Origin: Reticulitermes speratus | Lineage: Eukaryota > Arthropoda > Insecta > Blattodea > Rhinotermitidae | Direction of reading: 5' to 3' | DNA length: 64,000 bases | Assembly: GCA_021186555.1 (NCBI GenBank) | Contig: JAJKFL010000013.1 | Coordinates: 33,942,743-34,006,742, forward strand | In this document: positions 21,806 through 34,414 of the stretch, one piece after another | Position numbering within the stretch: position 1 is the stretch's first letter | Layout of the letters: every line of letters starts with the position of its first letter | Made by a program: the position numbers and the translations under genes | The notes under the pieces: generated by a model | Databases searched by the model: none | What the model saw: the letters and a program-made list of their open reading frames with translations, nothing else | Told to the model about the DNA's origin: nothing

Positions 21806-22453
21806 GTTCTATTGTCGTAATTCGTGTGCACGCATAAGGTTGCAATACAGTGTTTTACATACGTTCAAACATCTGTTGAATTTTTTCAGTCCCATGTAAA
21901 AATGCAGTCCCGTTAAGTTAGATTATGATGTAAAGTGTTTAAGTGAATACACTGACATAAAATATCTTGATGAGCCGAACAGCTAGCGCATGCCTTATGA
22001 CATGGAGTTCTTACAGTCTTATTGTCTTTTTTTCATTATCAGTCTGTTACTTTCGTTGATTTTCTGGTTTATTTGTGAGCGAATTTGTTTGGTAGTTATT
22101 TAATTTTGTCCAATTTCCCTGAGTTGGTGTTATTTTAATTTATTAGGCATTTCTTCTTTTTTCCTTCCTTGCAATTTTGTTTGCTATTTTGTTACATGTT
22201 TTGCTACATTTGTAATTTAAGTGTTTTGTAGTCTGCGAGCGTAGACTCTATGTGTTTGTTATTTTGTTTAATTTTAATATCTTTGCTTTTTTGTAATTTG
22301 TTAGTCATATTATTTTCTAGTTTGTAGCTTTGTTACTTATTCTATTTATTTCTTAATTTACGTCTTTGGCATCTGTACTCATGTTTCTTTGTTTTAATTC
22401 GTTGGTTAATTTTCTTGGTAGTTACTTTGATTACTATTGTGTGTGTGAGTTTA
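21806..22453. other. No gene; T-rich tract
   Basis: From about 22010 to 22440 the plus strand is very T-rich with many TTTTG and TTATTT words. Nothing else seen. Confidence 0.55.
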
Positions 22454-22775
22454 TCAGTATGGGCCATTAAAACGCGTGGTCTTTCCGTTCTGTTCCAGGT
22501 AAGGTCTTAGCTCCTTGGCGCGCGTAACTCCGGCCCGCCCTGACCGGATGCTGCCGCTGCCCGCCCATACATCTCTCCGTGCCATTAATCTCCGCGGTCG
22601 ATATGAGCCCGAACAATGCAGTATGACGGGCTGTCTGTCGGCGGTACACCCGATACCATCGCAACAATACAGTAACAATTTGTCCACGTGGCAGCCGATC
22701 GATGCCAGAGCTAATTGCAGTGTTACCAACACATGATAGGACAGTCGCAACCAGTAAAACTGTCCAAAACACCAA
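22454..22775. other. GC-rich, CpG-containing patch
   Basis: Markedly richer in G+C than its surroundings. It is open on both strands: 22454-22750 and 22467-22775 minus, 22515-22736 plus. The 102-codon minus frame begins MVFWTVLLVATVLSCVGN, which looks like a signal peptide, but nothing after it resembles a family I know. A repeat or a regulatory island explains overlapping open frames as well as a gene does. Confidence 0.4.
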
Positions 22776-22872
22776 AGTTACAATAGTGCCTTTTGTTATT
22801 CAGACACAGCTTTTCATAAATTGTATCTGTTTACGTCATCAGTTATAAACGTCCTCACTCCTCTGAGCCCCT

Positions 22873-22880
22873 TATAAAAG
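22873..22880 (+). promoter_or_regulatory. TATA-box-like TATAAAAG
   Basis: Lies 100 bp downstream of the GC-rich patch. A 38-codon frame starts 30 bp later (22910-23026) with a fair start context. No initiator or transcript evidence, so this may be chance. Confidence 0.25.
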
Positions 22881-23026
22881 GCTAGTCCCAGCCGCTGAAT
22901 ACCAAAACAATGTTTACAAGATTCGATATATCTCTTAACATCAAGTATCGTATGGGAAAGTTTTATGTTTGGAAAAGCCCCAGGACTATGTTAAATGTCC
23001 AAAATAAATGTCATTTTATAGTCTAA

Positions 23027-26000
23027 AACACATTCAGTGTCTTGTCGCAAGTAGGTTTGAAGTTTCCCACTGTTGTTGCTTCAAGAGTAGTTTGAAGATG
23101 AATTATACTGTCTCGGGATAAAACACAGGAAACATCTTGTGGTAATGCAGATGAACTTTTGGGTTGGTTACTAAAAGGTACTTGAAGTGACATGAAGCGA
23201 GTTGGTGTTGTTTTAGGATAGGACCTGTTATCGAATCCAGGTGAAAATGTCGATAATCTTATAGTTCCATACCAGTCTTCTCAGTGCTACAGAAAATGGT
23301 TGTACATGAATTGACTTAATGTTTCTTATATAAAGTATTTGGATTACGTGTTGTGTACTGTGATAACCTAACGTGATTATCAATACTGTATTCAGTATGG
23401 ATTTGGAAGGAAACGGGCTTATGTCGTTTCAGGGCACTAATCTCAATCTGATGGACTGATCAAAACCACGAACATTTTTTACAGGATGGCGTGTCTCGGA
23501 CTATGACAAAAGCGGGTACTTCATTGTGCCAGCCAGGCATGCTACCACTGTATTAAATCTGCGGCTATTAATATGTGTAAAGGTACCAGATACTTGTTCA
23601 TAGTTTTATTTGACAGAACCGCGGATCAGTGCTGGACTGAGCTTTTAAGCAAACAAAAGCAAAATCGATCACGATAGCTCAAGTTCTTTTTTCGTGTCGG
23701 AACACAGTGGCGACTAGCAAAGTAAAGTCCACACATGTTGGTAGACAACAGCGCTGTTTATTGTGCGTTTTACGTACCAACGGACAAAAGGGCTTTTGGA
23801 ATTTCAAAGTTAAATTTTTTTTTAAGAATAAACTTGTCAGACATACCTAACCTCAGTAAACTGACAGACTCTGGAACGACAATTACCTATACATTAAGGT
23901 ACTAACTAATCTAAACTAAAGTAAATGTTTTTATGTACATCAACGCTTTAGACAAATACCAACACTGCAGTGCCGAAAGAAGCATAATTTTAAGTACTGT
24001 CAATTGCCACTGAACATGCCAGATTAAAACAGAATAGGAAGTGCAGGAAGTACTACCTTTTATAAATCCGAACCACCCCCTTTGCAGCTTCAAGATCTAA
24101 ATAATATATTAAAATTTACTTCCTGTCTCTCAGTAAAAACAAGAGTCAGCTAATGTTGTTTGGGAAATAATCGTATTTTTGTTAGAATCATAGAAAATAC
24201 ATAAATATGTACATTGTTTAAACAAAATGCAGAGTACTTTAATATTTCAGCTCGTGGTATATATGGCTATCACAGTGCTTTAAAGTATTAAGCACAGTTT
24301 TTGTTCAAATTTCTGTTTTGAGCATGCCTAATTTTTCTCACCTTGCTTTCAGCCAACTGAGGGAAATGCTCAGAACAGAGACACATAAAAGTACAGCGTG
24401 ATCTAGACTCACATGTTATGATGACACTAACTCCAAAAGTCCCTCTTCAGGAGATAATATTTTGTGAGCTAGTAAAGAAACCCTGTGCATTTTATGAAAC
24501 CAAAAATTGTATTACAGCGCTCAAAAGAGCCCTCCACTTGGGTTGGGTGATTCCATTCCGCAACCTTTCATTCCGTGCCTTTAAGACACATTTTAATATT
24601 ATCCACAATTTTACACCGAAATCTTACGAGTGGTGTGATCTTTTTTCAGGTCTTCCGCCAAGGCTCTGTAAGAAATACCTCTTCCTTCCCATGCATGTTA
24701 CACAACTCACTTCATCCTTCTGGATTGAATTAAGCTAACAATATTTCGCAAGGAGTACAAATTATATAGCTCCTCATAACATTGTAATTTAAATACCTAT
24801 GGAAAAATCATAAGGCCTTCAGACCCTGGAATTATTAGGTTCTCGATATTATATAATTAATTGTTGCTTTATGACAGGATCTAATTAGAACGTCAGGGCG
24901 TCTGCGTGTAAGAGTTTCCGGAAAGGTATTTCTCACGTTTTTAATAGTATAATTTTGAAATATTGCTGCAAATAAGGTGTCACGTTTCTGTTGTATAGTT
25001 TTCAGTTATTCTGTTTTATTCTAACATTATATAAAAAAAGAAGATCAGCTTACTATTTTCAAATGCTTCAGTCTAAATGGCCAAGTTAGCCGTGTAAATT
25101 AGAGTTCTATTTCTATGTGTAATGTTTGTTAAGAACATTCCAACTATATTAAATGTGTCGGATATAATTTCAAAGTTTTACACCGTCGCCCCATTTGTAA
25201 TTGTGGAACAAATATGTTGTTCATACAATGTTTAAAAATCGGTATACTAGTTGAAAGTAATTTGGGGCTTGTGATCAATTCGGATGAAACAAAAATCATC
25301 TGTTGGGTACATATACATTCGTTTCATTTGTCGTTTCCACGTTCGATTTTGTTTCTTAGAGGCTTCTGATTTTCCGTGATAATGTAAACTTTTCATTATT
25401 TGAAACAGGGGCATGCAGGTATGGTGTAGTCTCTGATACTGTCAAACACAAGAAAATCAAATGTCAGTGGTCGATATTTATGAGCGGGATTTCTCGTACT
25501 TGTCACTGAAAGGATGAACAAGAAACCAATAAGCCTAGTAACCGATGTACAATGTTGTGACACTGAGACATAAATCTTAGTTGAGAGACGATGAGCTGTG
25601 CTCAGTAAATACTTTTTTCACGGCTACTTTGAAAGTAAAAGCAAAACAAATTTAATAAATACACGATTAATTATTTTGCATAGAGAGAGAAGCTTCAAAC
25701 CTTCAATAATTCATGTGAAGATTTCTCGTCTGTATGCGAAGCAATTTTGCTGCCTGGGAAAGATTTTTGACGAGTTAAAGGAGCAAAGAGAGATGATGGT
25801 AAGTAAGGGTAGCCCCTTCTAATGCATTTCCTTTAGTAGTGCTTCTCATAAAGGGGAGAGTTGGAGCTATATTTTTCGGTAGGATGGGGAACGGGTTGTA
25901 GTTGGTAGAGGGTTGTTAGTGAATCTGCCTTCATATTTCTTTGTGCATTTTTGTCTCTTTTAGAAGAATCGGTCCTAACTCAGTGGAATACGTAAGCTTG

Positions 26001-26410
26001 CTTGTTCTTTCTTGCTGTGGGTCAATATTAAGTTCAACCGCTTATCGTTTTAATAAGCTGGATCAAAGTCATTCAAGAGGACTCCGCCCTCTCCATTAGA
26101 AGCAGTCCTTATCTGAGGATATTTTATTTACCCACGTTACTCTGCACAGAATTGTTGCTATGACGAATAACTGGTAGGGTTTCGCGTAATGCGCCTCTCC
26201 TTTCATTTTATTGTCTCTACTAAAATACGTTCTATTTGACAAATACTTTCCTCTTTCTTTCTTATCTTGTTTGAAATTCAGGTGACCGTTTTATGACGTT
26301 ACTTTCATTAGAGTGATACGTGGGTCTCGAATACACAAAGTATTGGGGCTTCTTTGAGAGGCTGATGCTGTTTAACCTGGTCAAGAAATTTAATAAGTGC
26401 GGATCGCCAT
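23027..26410. other. No recognisable gene; faint LINE trace
   Basis: Around 24583-24612 the minus strand reads VDNIKMCLK, like the NIKMDL stretch of LINE family 3, but too short to call. The overlapping 106-codon plus-strand frame (24418-24738) is unsupported. The rest shows nothing. Confidence 0.5.
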
Positions 26411-26535
26411 CTTCTTTGATGTGATGTCGTGACGTCTGGCAGAAATTTAGCGAAGTTTATGAGGAACCTACTGCTTCTATCTTAAGGATACAAGAAATTT
26501 TCTATCAGACTAGACGGTTTCACGACTAAGAAGAC
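26411..26535. repeat. Dyad repeat, compact full-length copy
   Basis: Left arm CTTCTTTGATGTGATGTCGT then GACGTCTGGCAGAAAT. Right arm TATCAGACTAGACGGTTTCA then CGACTAAGAAG. The 125 bp form an imperfect palindrome. The centre (GAGGAACCTACTGCTTCTAT) keeps one hairpin half. Confidence 0.72.
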
Positions 26536-28667
26536 AGTACTCTTCATAGTCATCTTCGTGAGAACCTCAAATACCGCTTAGTTACGTGATGGAGAAATAT
26601 ACATTTATTGTGCTACGTGTGTTCATGTGCAAGTTCTACAAAAATGGACGTTTCGCCAGTGCCTACACATCACATAGCACTCCGCTTTGTTCCAGTATGC
26701 ATATCATACAACTCTGGGTGAGCCACACATTTGTGCCCAAGCGGAAGCCCTAATTAACCCGGACTCAAACACCGGACGTCACAGTTACCGTGTTGACTGA
26801 TGTACTCTACATTCCTTCTCTCTCCCCACTCCAAAGGATTTGACCCAAGAATTTCTATGATAATCACTATCATACGTCATCCAGCAGTTACAAACACTAT
26901 GCCGTCAGTAATATTGACTTGGCAGTTTTGCGAATTCTGAGGTGAATGCATCACTACGCGACTGATTTATTTTTGTTATTAGGGATGGGTATGGCTGGCC
27001 GCTTTCCGCGTGTCCGACCATCTGGTCCTACGCACAGGTCAACTCGAGAACTGCCAGACTGATTTTGATGAGTTTTTACACTTCCTTTATGACATCGAAG
27101 ACCACTTTAGAGAGGCTACGTAGTGTTCACAGTCAGGTTAGTAGTGGCAATGGGCCGAACGCACGAATAATAGAGGTGAAAGCGAAAGTAGCGCAATTGA
27201 AGTGTCTTCACCACGGTACAGAATAGGAATTAACCATTTTTGTAATATGAACTATGGAAAAATCAGTAAACAAATTAACCACTAAAAGGAATTCTTGAGG
27301 CTGTGAAATGTACATACAGTTGAATGCGAATTCAGAATGCCAGGGTCCAAAGAGCGCATGTGGAAATTGCACTGCGATAAGATTTGCAGCTTTCCAGCCT
27401 TGTGCTGGGATATTGGTCACAATTTCGAGTTTTAATTCCTCTCCTACTCACGTTTCGTGACCATTCTGCCAAATCGTTGTAGCTGCAGCATTTTGCTACT
27501 TATTTGAAGCAAACACGAGGCGTTTGCAACGGAAAGCTGCTGCAAGGCGTTTATTAACTTCGCCATTTCCTTCTGTCTGTCCATATTAGGCCCAATGAAA
27601 TGGTAAAAGGAGTTTTATGAAATCTAATCTCGGGGAATTTTACTTAAATTTGTTGATCCGTGTGTGGCTAAAATCGGACAGTAACCTACAATTTACACAA
27701 ATAACACGTGTTTTTTCTTGCACATCGCCCTAACCCCCTAAATACGTTTGGAACAAATGTTATACACAGAACATAACACGCTTTTCATGTTAAATACAAT
27801 AACTTTCCGATGTTTTTTAATTTCTGTGTTTGGGATTTCGGCCTTTCGTGTTTGCCCATTTTAGTACAACGTTTTCGACCTGTCGTGACTTTCCGACGAA
27901 TGGGGAAGAGACAACGTGACTGGCAAGTCGGCTTTCCCGACTCTACTGCTATTTCGCAGTCAAGCCTGCCTTTCATTAAGTTAAGTTGATGGATTTCTTT
28001 CGCTATGGGAAGAGATTGTTTTTGAAATGCATGTAATATTTTATGCTTCCAAATTTGCTCGTGTTTTATTAAAATAATCTTTAAAACTTTCTGTGACTTT
28101 TGTTACCGGTATTTCGTAAGGTCTTAAACCAAACAAACGCTTTACACTGAAAATGTATTCCAGTGCTGTGATTTCAACGTGAAGATTTCGTCAGTCTAAA
28201 TTAACAACAAACATCGAGACTGTACTGTATATTTTGTCCGGAAGGTCAGCAGCTGTAGAGTTCATTAAAGGAAGGTGATTTTTATGTTGTGACATTTATA
28301 ATTCTAAAAGGGTTGCAGTTATTTTAATCACATGTTATGTTAGGGACCCTTATTTGCCGGCTGCTCTCTGTTATGCCGTTTAAAAGACAGCGTCAGAAGT
28401 TTTCATTCACTAATTCTGAGTCTAGGACAAGGAGAGGTAGTTTACTAGAATTGCAACGCTATGTGTAAATTTAATTTCTTGCCTTTTTTTCAGTAAAGTA
28501 AAGCAAGAAAGCAACGTTCCCACTGAGCACACCATGATGGCGAAGGGAGGAGTGGGGTATAGCACCATTCATTCGCAATCTAGACATTACGTGGATGTTA
28601 GTGGCTAGTTTCATTAACCGGTCACTTTATGCCCGGAGAAAGAGCTTACCATACCCTTTACAGAGCA
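26536..28667. other. No recognisable feature
   Basis: Unique-looking sequence with no coding, RNA or repeat call. Short frames at 27208-27420 and 27785-27976 are unsupported. Confidence 0.5.
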
Positions 28668-28742
28668 GACTGGGTGGGCGCAGGGCCGGTGTCGACGCTT
28701 TGGAGAAGATAAATATCTCTTGTCCCTGCCGGGAATTGAAAC
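28668..28742 (-). repeat. SINE family C fragment
   Basis: Plus strand GACTGGGTGGGCGCAGGGCC, CGACGCTTTGGAGAAGATAA and CTTGTCCCTGCCGGGAATTG. This matches the B-box to body junction of family C in reverse. Confidence 0.55.
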
Positions 28743-29171
28743 AATATTTGTAAAACATAATCAAAATTCACGCTATCGAAGATCATGATTTAAGCCAGTG
28801 CTCTTCGAAGCATTTGTACCCTGTATTTACAAAATTAACGCAGGATCCAGAGAAGAATTCTAAAATCCGCTACAGTACAAATGCGCATGGAACACGAACC
28901 AGAGCACAGTACACAAATAGGAGTTATTTGTGACGACATCATCTGGGCATCACCTGTGCCTTGTCCACAGACAAGACCTTGTTTGAGTTGCATGTTGAAT
29001 TGGGCCGCACCGCATAGAAATCACTCCTGTCCACAGTGACGTCACCTAATGAGCGCAACAGGATAGTTCTATTGTACGTTTAAACATATGGTGCTCTAAT
29101 TAATCAGCCATGTGCGCTGGATAGACGGTTGATTATCTGCTTATATACGTGAATTACTCTTTCAGTAGCCA

Positions 29172-29251
29172 TCAGTGGCGATCTGTTTATTAGTGACAGC
29201 CAACTGTCTAGCAGTGGCGGCCAGTTGTCTATCGGCGACAGCTAGTTATAT
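29172..29251. repeat. About four 20-21 bp tandem units
   Basis: Units like CAGTGGCGGCCAGTTGTCTA: TCAGTGGCGATCTGTTTAT, TAGTGACAGCCAACTGTCTA, GCAGTGGCGGCCAGTTGTCT, TCGGCGACAGCTAGTTATAT. Confidence 0.65.
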
Positions 29252-29378
29252 CAGTGTCATTAATTTTCCAGCTCAAGACGGCAAATGGGATTCTTGTAGA
29301 ATTGTACTCATTGTGGAAGAGTAAAGATATATTGATGAATACTAAGATCTGTGAATTTAATAACTTAGTAATGTTAAA

Positions 29379-29842
29379 TCGGTACTGTTGTATGGGTGCG
29401 AATCATGGAAAGTGACTGCCCAAATAACAAACAATTTACAAACGTTTTTAATCGACGTTTGAGAAGAATAATGGGCATAAAATGGCGTGATAGTAAGTAA
29501 TACCGAGCTGCGGGACGCTATTGGAGAGAAGCCTATTGTATTACAAATTAGAATGATAAAATGGCGATGGATCAGTCACAATCTGAGGAAGGGGGATGAA
29601 TCCATTGAAAAATAAGCATTGGATTGGAATCCGCAGTGAGCCAGAAGAAGAGGAAGATGGAAGCAAACCTCGAAAAGGACCGTTTTGGAGGAATCAGGAA
29701 AATGCGGCAAAACATGGAGCGAGGTTAAGAGATTGGCGGGCAGCAGAGTCAGATGGAGATGCTTCACAAATGCCCTGTGTTCCTAATGCAACGATAGGAT
29801 ATACTACTACGATTATAATAATAATAATAATAATAATAATTT
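29379..29842 (+). pseudogene. Non-LTR retrotransposon, C-terminal fragment with (ATA)n tail
   Basis: Opens SVLLYGCESWKVTAQITNNL, the end of a LINE reverse transcriptase region. After a one-base frame change it continues NRRLRRIMGIKWRD, NTELRDAIGEKPIVLQIRMI, KWRWISHNLRKGDESIEK, stop, ALDWNPQ, then KTWSEVKRLAGSRVRWRCFT and a stop. The last 25 bp or so are (ATA)n, a typical LINE tail. 5' truncated, with several internal stops. Separate frames inside (such as 29596-29853) are parts of it. Confidence 0.82.
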
Positions 29843-29849
29843 TGCATAT

Positions 29850-30160
29850 GTAAGTGACTGCTATCAGAAACTCTTTGGGGGAAAAAAAGAGCTATGTTTG
29901 TTAAATAACTTATGGACTGAATATCCACCAAATATTTCTGGTGACATTTTACAATTAACTTCGACAGCCATAAATGCAAAATGCAATATTTATGATTTTT
30001 TCGACCAATTAACTTCGCTCTACTTCTTTACTCACCTGCTTCTAAGACGTTTTCAGCAGATTGGGATGACTTCCCAAAGGCTGAGTCCGCTCAGCCTTCT
30101 CGCCCTACAGCTCAGTGACTGAATCTTTACAACATTTAAGAGTGATCCACTCACGAAAAT
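29850..30160. other. No recognisable feature
   Basis: AT-rich spacer between LINE tail and SINE. Confidence 0.5.
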
Positions 30161-30440
30161 GGGGCACGCAGTGGCGCAGTTGGCTGATGTCGCGGGTCCG
30201 ATTTCCCGATGGTGTCATTGGAATTTTTCATTGACATAATCCTTCGGCCGCACTATGCCGCCCTGGGATCGACTAAATCTCTAACAGAAATGAGTACCAG
30301 AAATATTTCCTGGGGAGTAAAGGCGGCCGATGCATAGGGCTGACAACTTTACCATCCTTATGTGCCGATTGTCTTGAAATCTGGACGCCTCAACCTCGTG
30401 GAATCCTCAGGGCCTGTACAAGAATTGCTTTACCTTTTTT
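30161..30440 (+). repeat. SINE family A copy, head partly deleted
   Basis: Starts GGGGCACGCAGTGGCGCAGT. It lacks about 25 bp between A box and B box, has a mutated B box (GGTCCGATTTCC), then the full body and a T-rich tail after TTGCTTTACC. Confidence 0.85.
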
Positions 30441-31593
30441 TTTACCATTCAGAAAAATATCTGCCATGCGGTCGAAACATGCAGATGTAGCTGTAAGAAA
30501 GAAAAATGGTATAGCGTATTTCTCAATGTTTGAGAGTAAGAGAAAAAATGCTTGTTGATGCTTATAGAGAAATTAGTTTCGAATTATACGATTTCACTCT
30601 TTGCATATTGTCTGAGGAGCGCAAATATCGCATACATTGAGGAGTGTCAGTACAAGATTATTATGCATTGTGAGCTTGTTACGATTAAAGAAAGCGATTT
30701 TAGCGTTTCTGAGTGTACTAACACATTATTCGCCAGGAGAGTCCTAAAATATGTAGCGCGAATCTTTCCCGTTTTTCGAAACAAAAATTTGGGTAACATG
30801 CCAGATTTTTCACAGTCGCAGCCTGTTTTGTATAAAACTTTTAATGAGGCTTCCTTCATTTAATGGCGTTTTGTGGAATACACGGCTTTAAATCCGTGTC
30901 TTCTACATAGCTCGGCCTGCTGTATCAGTTTCCGCTGCAAAGAAATTTGGTGTTATTATAATGGTACGAATAATAGCAACGAGAACGCAGCAGGTAATGC
31001 TAATTGTGTCGTGAGTGCTGCGTATGAATTGGGAAACAGTGCCTGTGCGTCCGTCTGTCTGCATAACTATTGTATTGTAGCCACAGTAGATCAAAAAGGT
31101 CAACGTTTTGAAAAGGTTAAAAGCAATTTTAAGGCTCCGTGGGATTAAAATGTCACGGAAAGAATGACAAGCGGTGTCATCTGTTCATTGTGGATAACAA
31201 ATGACTACCGTCGTTACACTTAGGAAAAGCATTAAGTCAGCACCCTAATCGATGTGCGTCACAGTTGTTTTGGTCTTGAGTCCATCACTGCTCCTAAAAT
31301 GCAATATCATCAGCGATCAGCTAGGAGCTACGTCACTTCCTGCTGACGCATCGCAGCCTCTAATTTGCTGCAGAGTCTTCCTGCTGTTCTTAGACACTGA
31401 AAACCGAGAGAAGTTATTTTCAAAATTGTGAGGATAATATTAAAGTGATTGTTAAAGAACGCTTGAAACTGTGAACTGCATTTCAGTGGCTCAGGACATG
31501 TTTCAGTTGTAGGCATTTTTAAATGTAATGCTAAAATTTCGGCACCCCTTAGATTAGGGCACGAATGGGTATTTAATTTACTTGGAGGATAGT
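30441..31593. other. No recognisable feature
   Basis: Open frames of 103 (30552-30863) and 91 (30873-31148) codons were read and do not resemble known proteins or repeats. A host exon cannot be excluded here, but nothing supports one. Confidence 0.45.
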
Positions 31594-31787
31594 ATTAAAA
31601 TGGACCTTCAAGAAGTGGGATGGGGAGGCATGGACTGGATTGCTCTGGCTCAGGATAGGGACAGGTGGCTGGTGCTTGTGAATGCGATAATAAACCCTCG
31701 GCTTCCATAAAATGCGAGGAGTTTCTTGAATATTGAGGACCTCTTAGCTTCTCAGGAAGGAATCTGCTCCATGGAGTTAGTTTTAAT
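31594..31787 (+). pseudogene. LINE family 3, 3' terminal fragment
   Basis: Reads [20 protein letters not shown], then [18 protein letters not shown], stop, [11 protein letters not shown] and the untranslated CCATGGAGTTAGTTTTA shared with 38182-38470. Family known from many insect genomes as the end of a non-LTR retrotransposon. 5' truncated. Confidence 0.8.
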
Positions 31788-31984
31788 TAACCACGCTGTC
31801 AGAAAGCTCATATTAGGCTATATAGCATGGCATGGTAAAATTATGTCGGTGAATAATAGAGTGGAAAGTATGAAGAAGAAAATATTGTATCTGCTGTTTC
31901 TGCATTTCGCAAAGACTGAGAACGTTATGGACTACCTCAGTTTGTACAGCAAGCCTCCAGGAATACAAGAACGAAAGGACGGGA

Positions 31985-32150
31985 TAGATGAAAGAGGTAT
32001 ATAAGGGAGGAACTGAAAAAGAAGGAAAGAAGAACGTAGAAATAAACTAATAACGGACCTAAACAAGGAAGGAATAAAAGAGAAAACAAAAGAAGTAAGT
32101 AAATGAAAGTAAGAAAAGGATGAAAGAGAATAGAAGAAAGAGACAGAAAA
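31985..32150. repeat. Purine-rich tract
   Basis: Long A+G bias on the plus strand with GAAGGAAAGAAG-type words. The minus-strand frame across it is low complexity. Confidence 0.7.
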
Positions 32151-32159
32151 TTTAAATAT

Positions 32160-32900
32160 TTAAACAAATAACATATAAACAAATAAAAAGTAGGCATACA
32201 TACATAAATATATAGGTAAATACGTAAATAATATATAGTTGGAGGGAGAGAGTGAAACCCTGTGTACTGTTCTCAGTATTATCATGATGGATTTTCCTGG
32301 CCGGTAAAACTGTGATGAAGATAAATAGATAGCGGATCGAGTTAGATCGACCCAAAGACGCAAGGGTAGGTTGTCGTCGGAAGAATAATTGCAAACTGCG
32401 GAGGGGTAAGAACCACCCCATCAATGTAACATGGGGTGTAATTGAAATACAAAGTGACCGTAATACAAATTAGCTTACCAGGGTGCAGATACTGAGCCCT
32501 TCCTTCCTCGTTATTTGTAGCGGGTTTCATTCGAAGCTGCACGGTGGCAGCTCACCACAAACACATTGCAACACACTGGTGTCAGCTGAAGCGACAGCTC
32601 GGAGGGAAATGCACCATTCGAATTTTTGTTGCGAAATGAATATTTTTCCTAAACTTTTCATGATTTTCCTTAGTTTCTTCGTACAAAGCAAAACACACAA
32701 GGCACAGTCGCTTCCCATTAGACTCCCATAATTTATAATTCTACTCTAAGAAATTTCAGAAATTAAGCATCATAAGATATCCGTAAACTCATATTTATAT
32801 TTTAATATTTAATTTAACGACTTGGTGGCCCGAATATATAGCTGATTTGGAATGCTAGGATAGATGGTTAGTGAATAATGGAGTGGGAAGAATATGGTAG
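32160..32900. other. No recognisable feature
   Basis: Starts AT-rich, otherwise unremarkable. Confidence 0.5.
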
Positions 32901-32904
32901 GAAT

Positions 32905-33065
32905 CGTTCTTCAACTAGTTGGAGGTAATATCAGGACATTTTCCTGGAGGGACTGAGGAAACCCAGGACAGACCTCTGCCAGAATAGCCGTATCTGGGAC
33001 GAGATTTGAAACTCATAGCTCCCAGTTATACATCAGGATTGCCAACTGCTCGACCGCGATATTCG
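32905..33065 (-). repeat. tRNA-like SINE relic (uncertain family)
   Basis: The minus strand has GAGTTTCAAATCTCG as a possible B box and GGTTTCCTCAGTCCCTCCAG in its body. It resembles none of families A-C closely. Confidence 0.35.
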
Positions 33066-33287
33066 GTAAGAATGCAAAAAGCAATTATAAAATTTGTGTA
33101 AGGATAGAAAGCTTTTGCAGACTGAAATTCGTCTAAATCATATTTAGATACTGAGGTCCTACCTCACAAGAAGTGAGTGTTTCCTTACAAAATCAGTAGC
33201 TTAATGCTGTTTAGACAATCCGTGTTTTATATTGAAATAATAAGTGGACCATTGATCATAACTCAATATGTTTTAGTTATTTATTAC

Positions 33288-33328
33288 TTAACACATATTT
33301 CAACCTGAATGTCCATCATTAGGTGTGA
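33288..33328 (-). ncRNA. Decayed hammerhead-like motif
   Basis: Minus strand CACAC, CTAATGA (one change from CTGATGA), T, GGACATTCAGGTT, GAAAT, AT, GTG. The core and the cleavage triplet are both altered. Probably a dead solo arm. Confidence 0.45.
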
Positions 33329-33937
33329 CGATTTTAAATTACGTAAAGGAAGGTTAAGTGCAACGGTGTCAACAATAGAATGATACTTTATTCTTTACAT
33401 TGAAAATAGGAATTTTAAAAAATGCCATGTTTCTCATATGATTCGTGTTTGTAATGTGTTCAGCTTTCGTTAAAGTACATAAAATGGTAAGTTAAAATTT
33501 GCAGCCAGTAGTCCTGTCTGAGAGCTGTGTATACTAAATGTTTTATGTTTCGATCATCCGTTTCCACATGCTGTTTTAATAAATCTGTGAAGCGATTCCA
33601 GTGTTTTTGGTTACGTGCTTCTTGAGTAATATTTATGTTTTTTGGGATAGTCTATTTAGATGGAAAGTGTGTCTTTTTATTATTTTCAGGCTGACAGATT
33701 AGGCTACTGAGTGTGTTGAGTAGGGGTGAACGTCTGTGCTTTATGAATCTAGTAGGAGTAAGGTAAAAAATCCATTTTTATTTTGAGAATCATAAGAAAA
33801 ACACAAATGTACTTTGTTTTCAAAAAGCTGCGTTTTGAAATATTCGATTATGTGGTACATTCAATAAAAGGTAGGCTTTAAAGGATTATATCCACGCATG
33901 GGAAAGGCAGGCAGTAATAAAGTGGAACACGGACACC

Positions 33938-33970
33938 GTTGTCATGGAAACCTCTAATTAGTTGACGTAA
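33938..33970. promoter_or_regulatory. X-box-like and CRE-like sites
   Basis: GTTGTCATGGAAAC (33938-33951) fits the RFX-factor X-box pattern RYYNYY-N1to3-RRNRAC. TGACGTAA (33963-33970) resembles a CREB/ATF half-palindrome. Paired sites 12 bp apart may mark an enhancer or promoter, but chance is possible in 64 kb. Confidence 0.3.
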
Positions 33971-34414
33971 TCAAGGTCGATGCCAGCTGTCAAAGTCGTT
34001 CAGTGTTACCAACACCGTCATTGTGCCCCTTACAGGCCTTTATAATCCTGCTGTGGGTACGGCAGTAGCAGCTTTCTTCTAACACAAACGCTGCCTCCCA
34101 TACACGCCTAAATTATGTCAATCATTTTAAAATTCCATCCCTCCGTTGCAGTCCACTTCATCAATCTAAATCTGCACCGTCAAATGCAACTATACCACCA
34201 CGTATGTTATCAAGTGGTTACGTTACAAATTATTCACATGAGCACCGACTTATTTCAATCCGGCAGGATCATTTTTGGGAGCCTTAAAGATCTAGGCTAC
34301 TAATAACAAGGTTCTGCAGTGATTGTTTAATATTTAAAAGAACTATTTGATTGAATATTTAAAACATCAATTTACATTTTAATATGTTTAAATAGCTATC
34401 CTGAACCCACCCCC

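Noticed and set aside
22467..22775. Secreted protein with a signal peptide
   Set aside because: Only the first 18 residues look right. The remainder is arginine-rich, overlaps another open frame and has no homologue I recognise.
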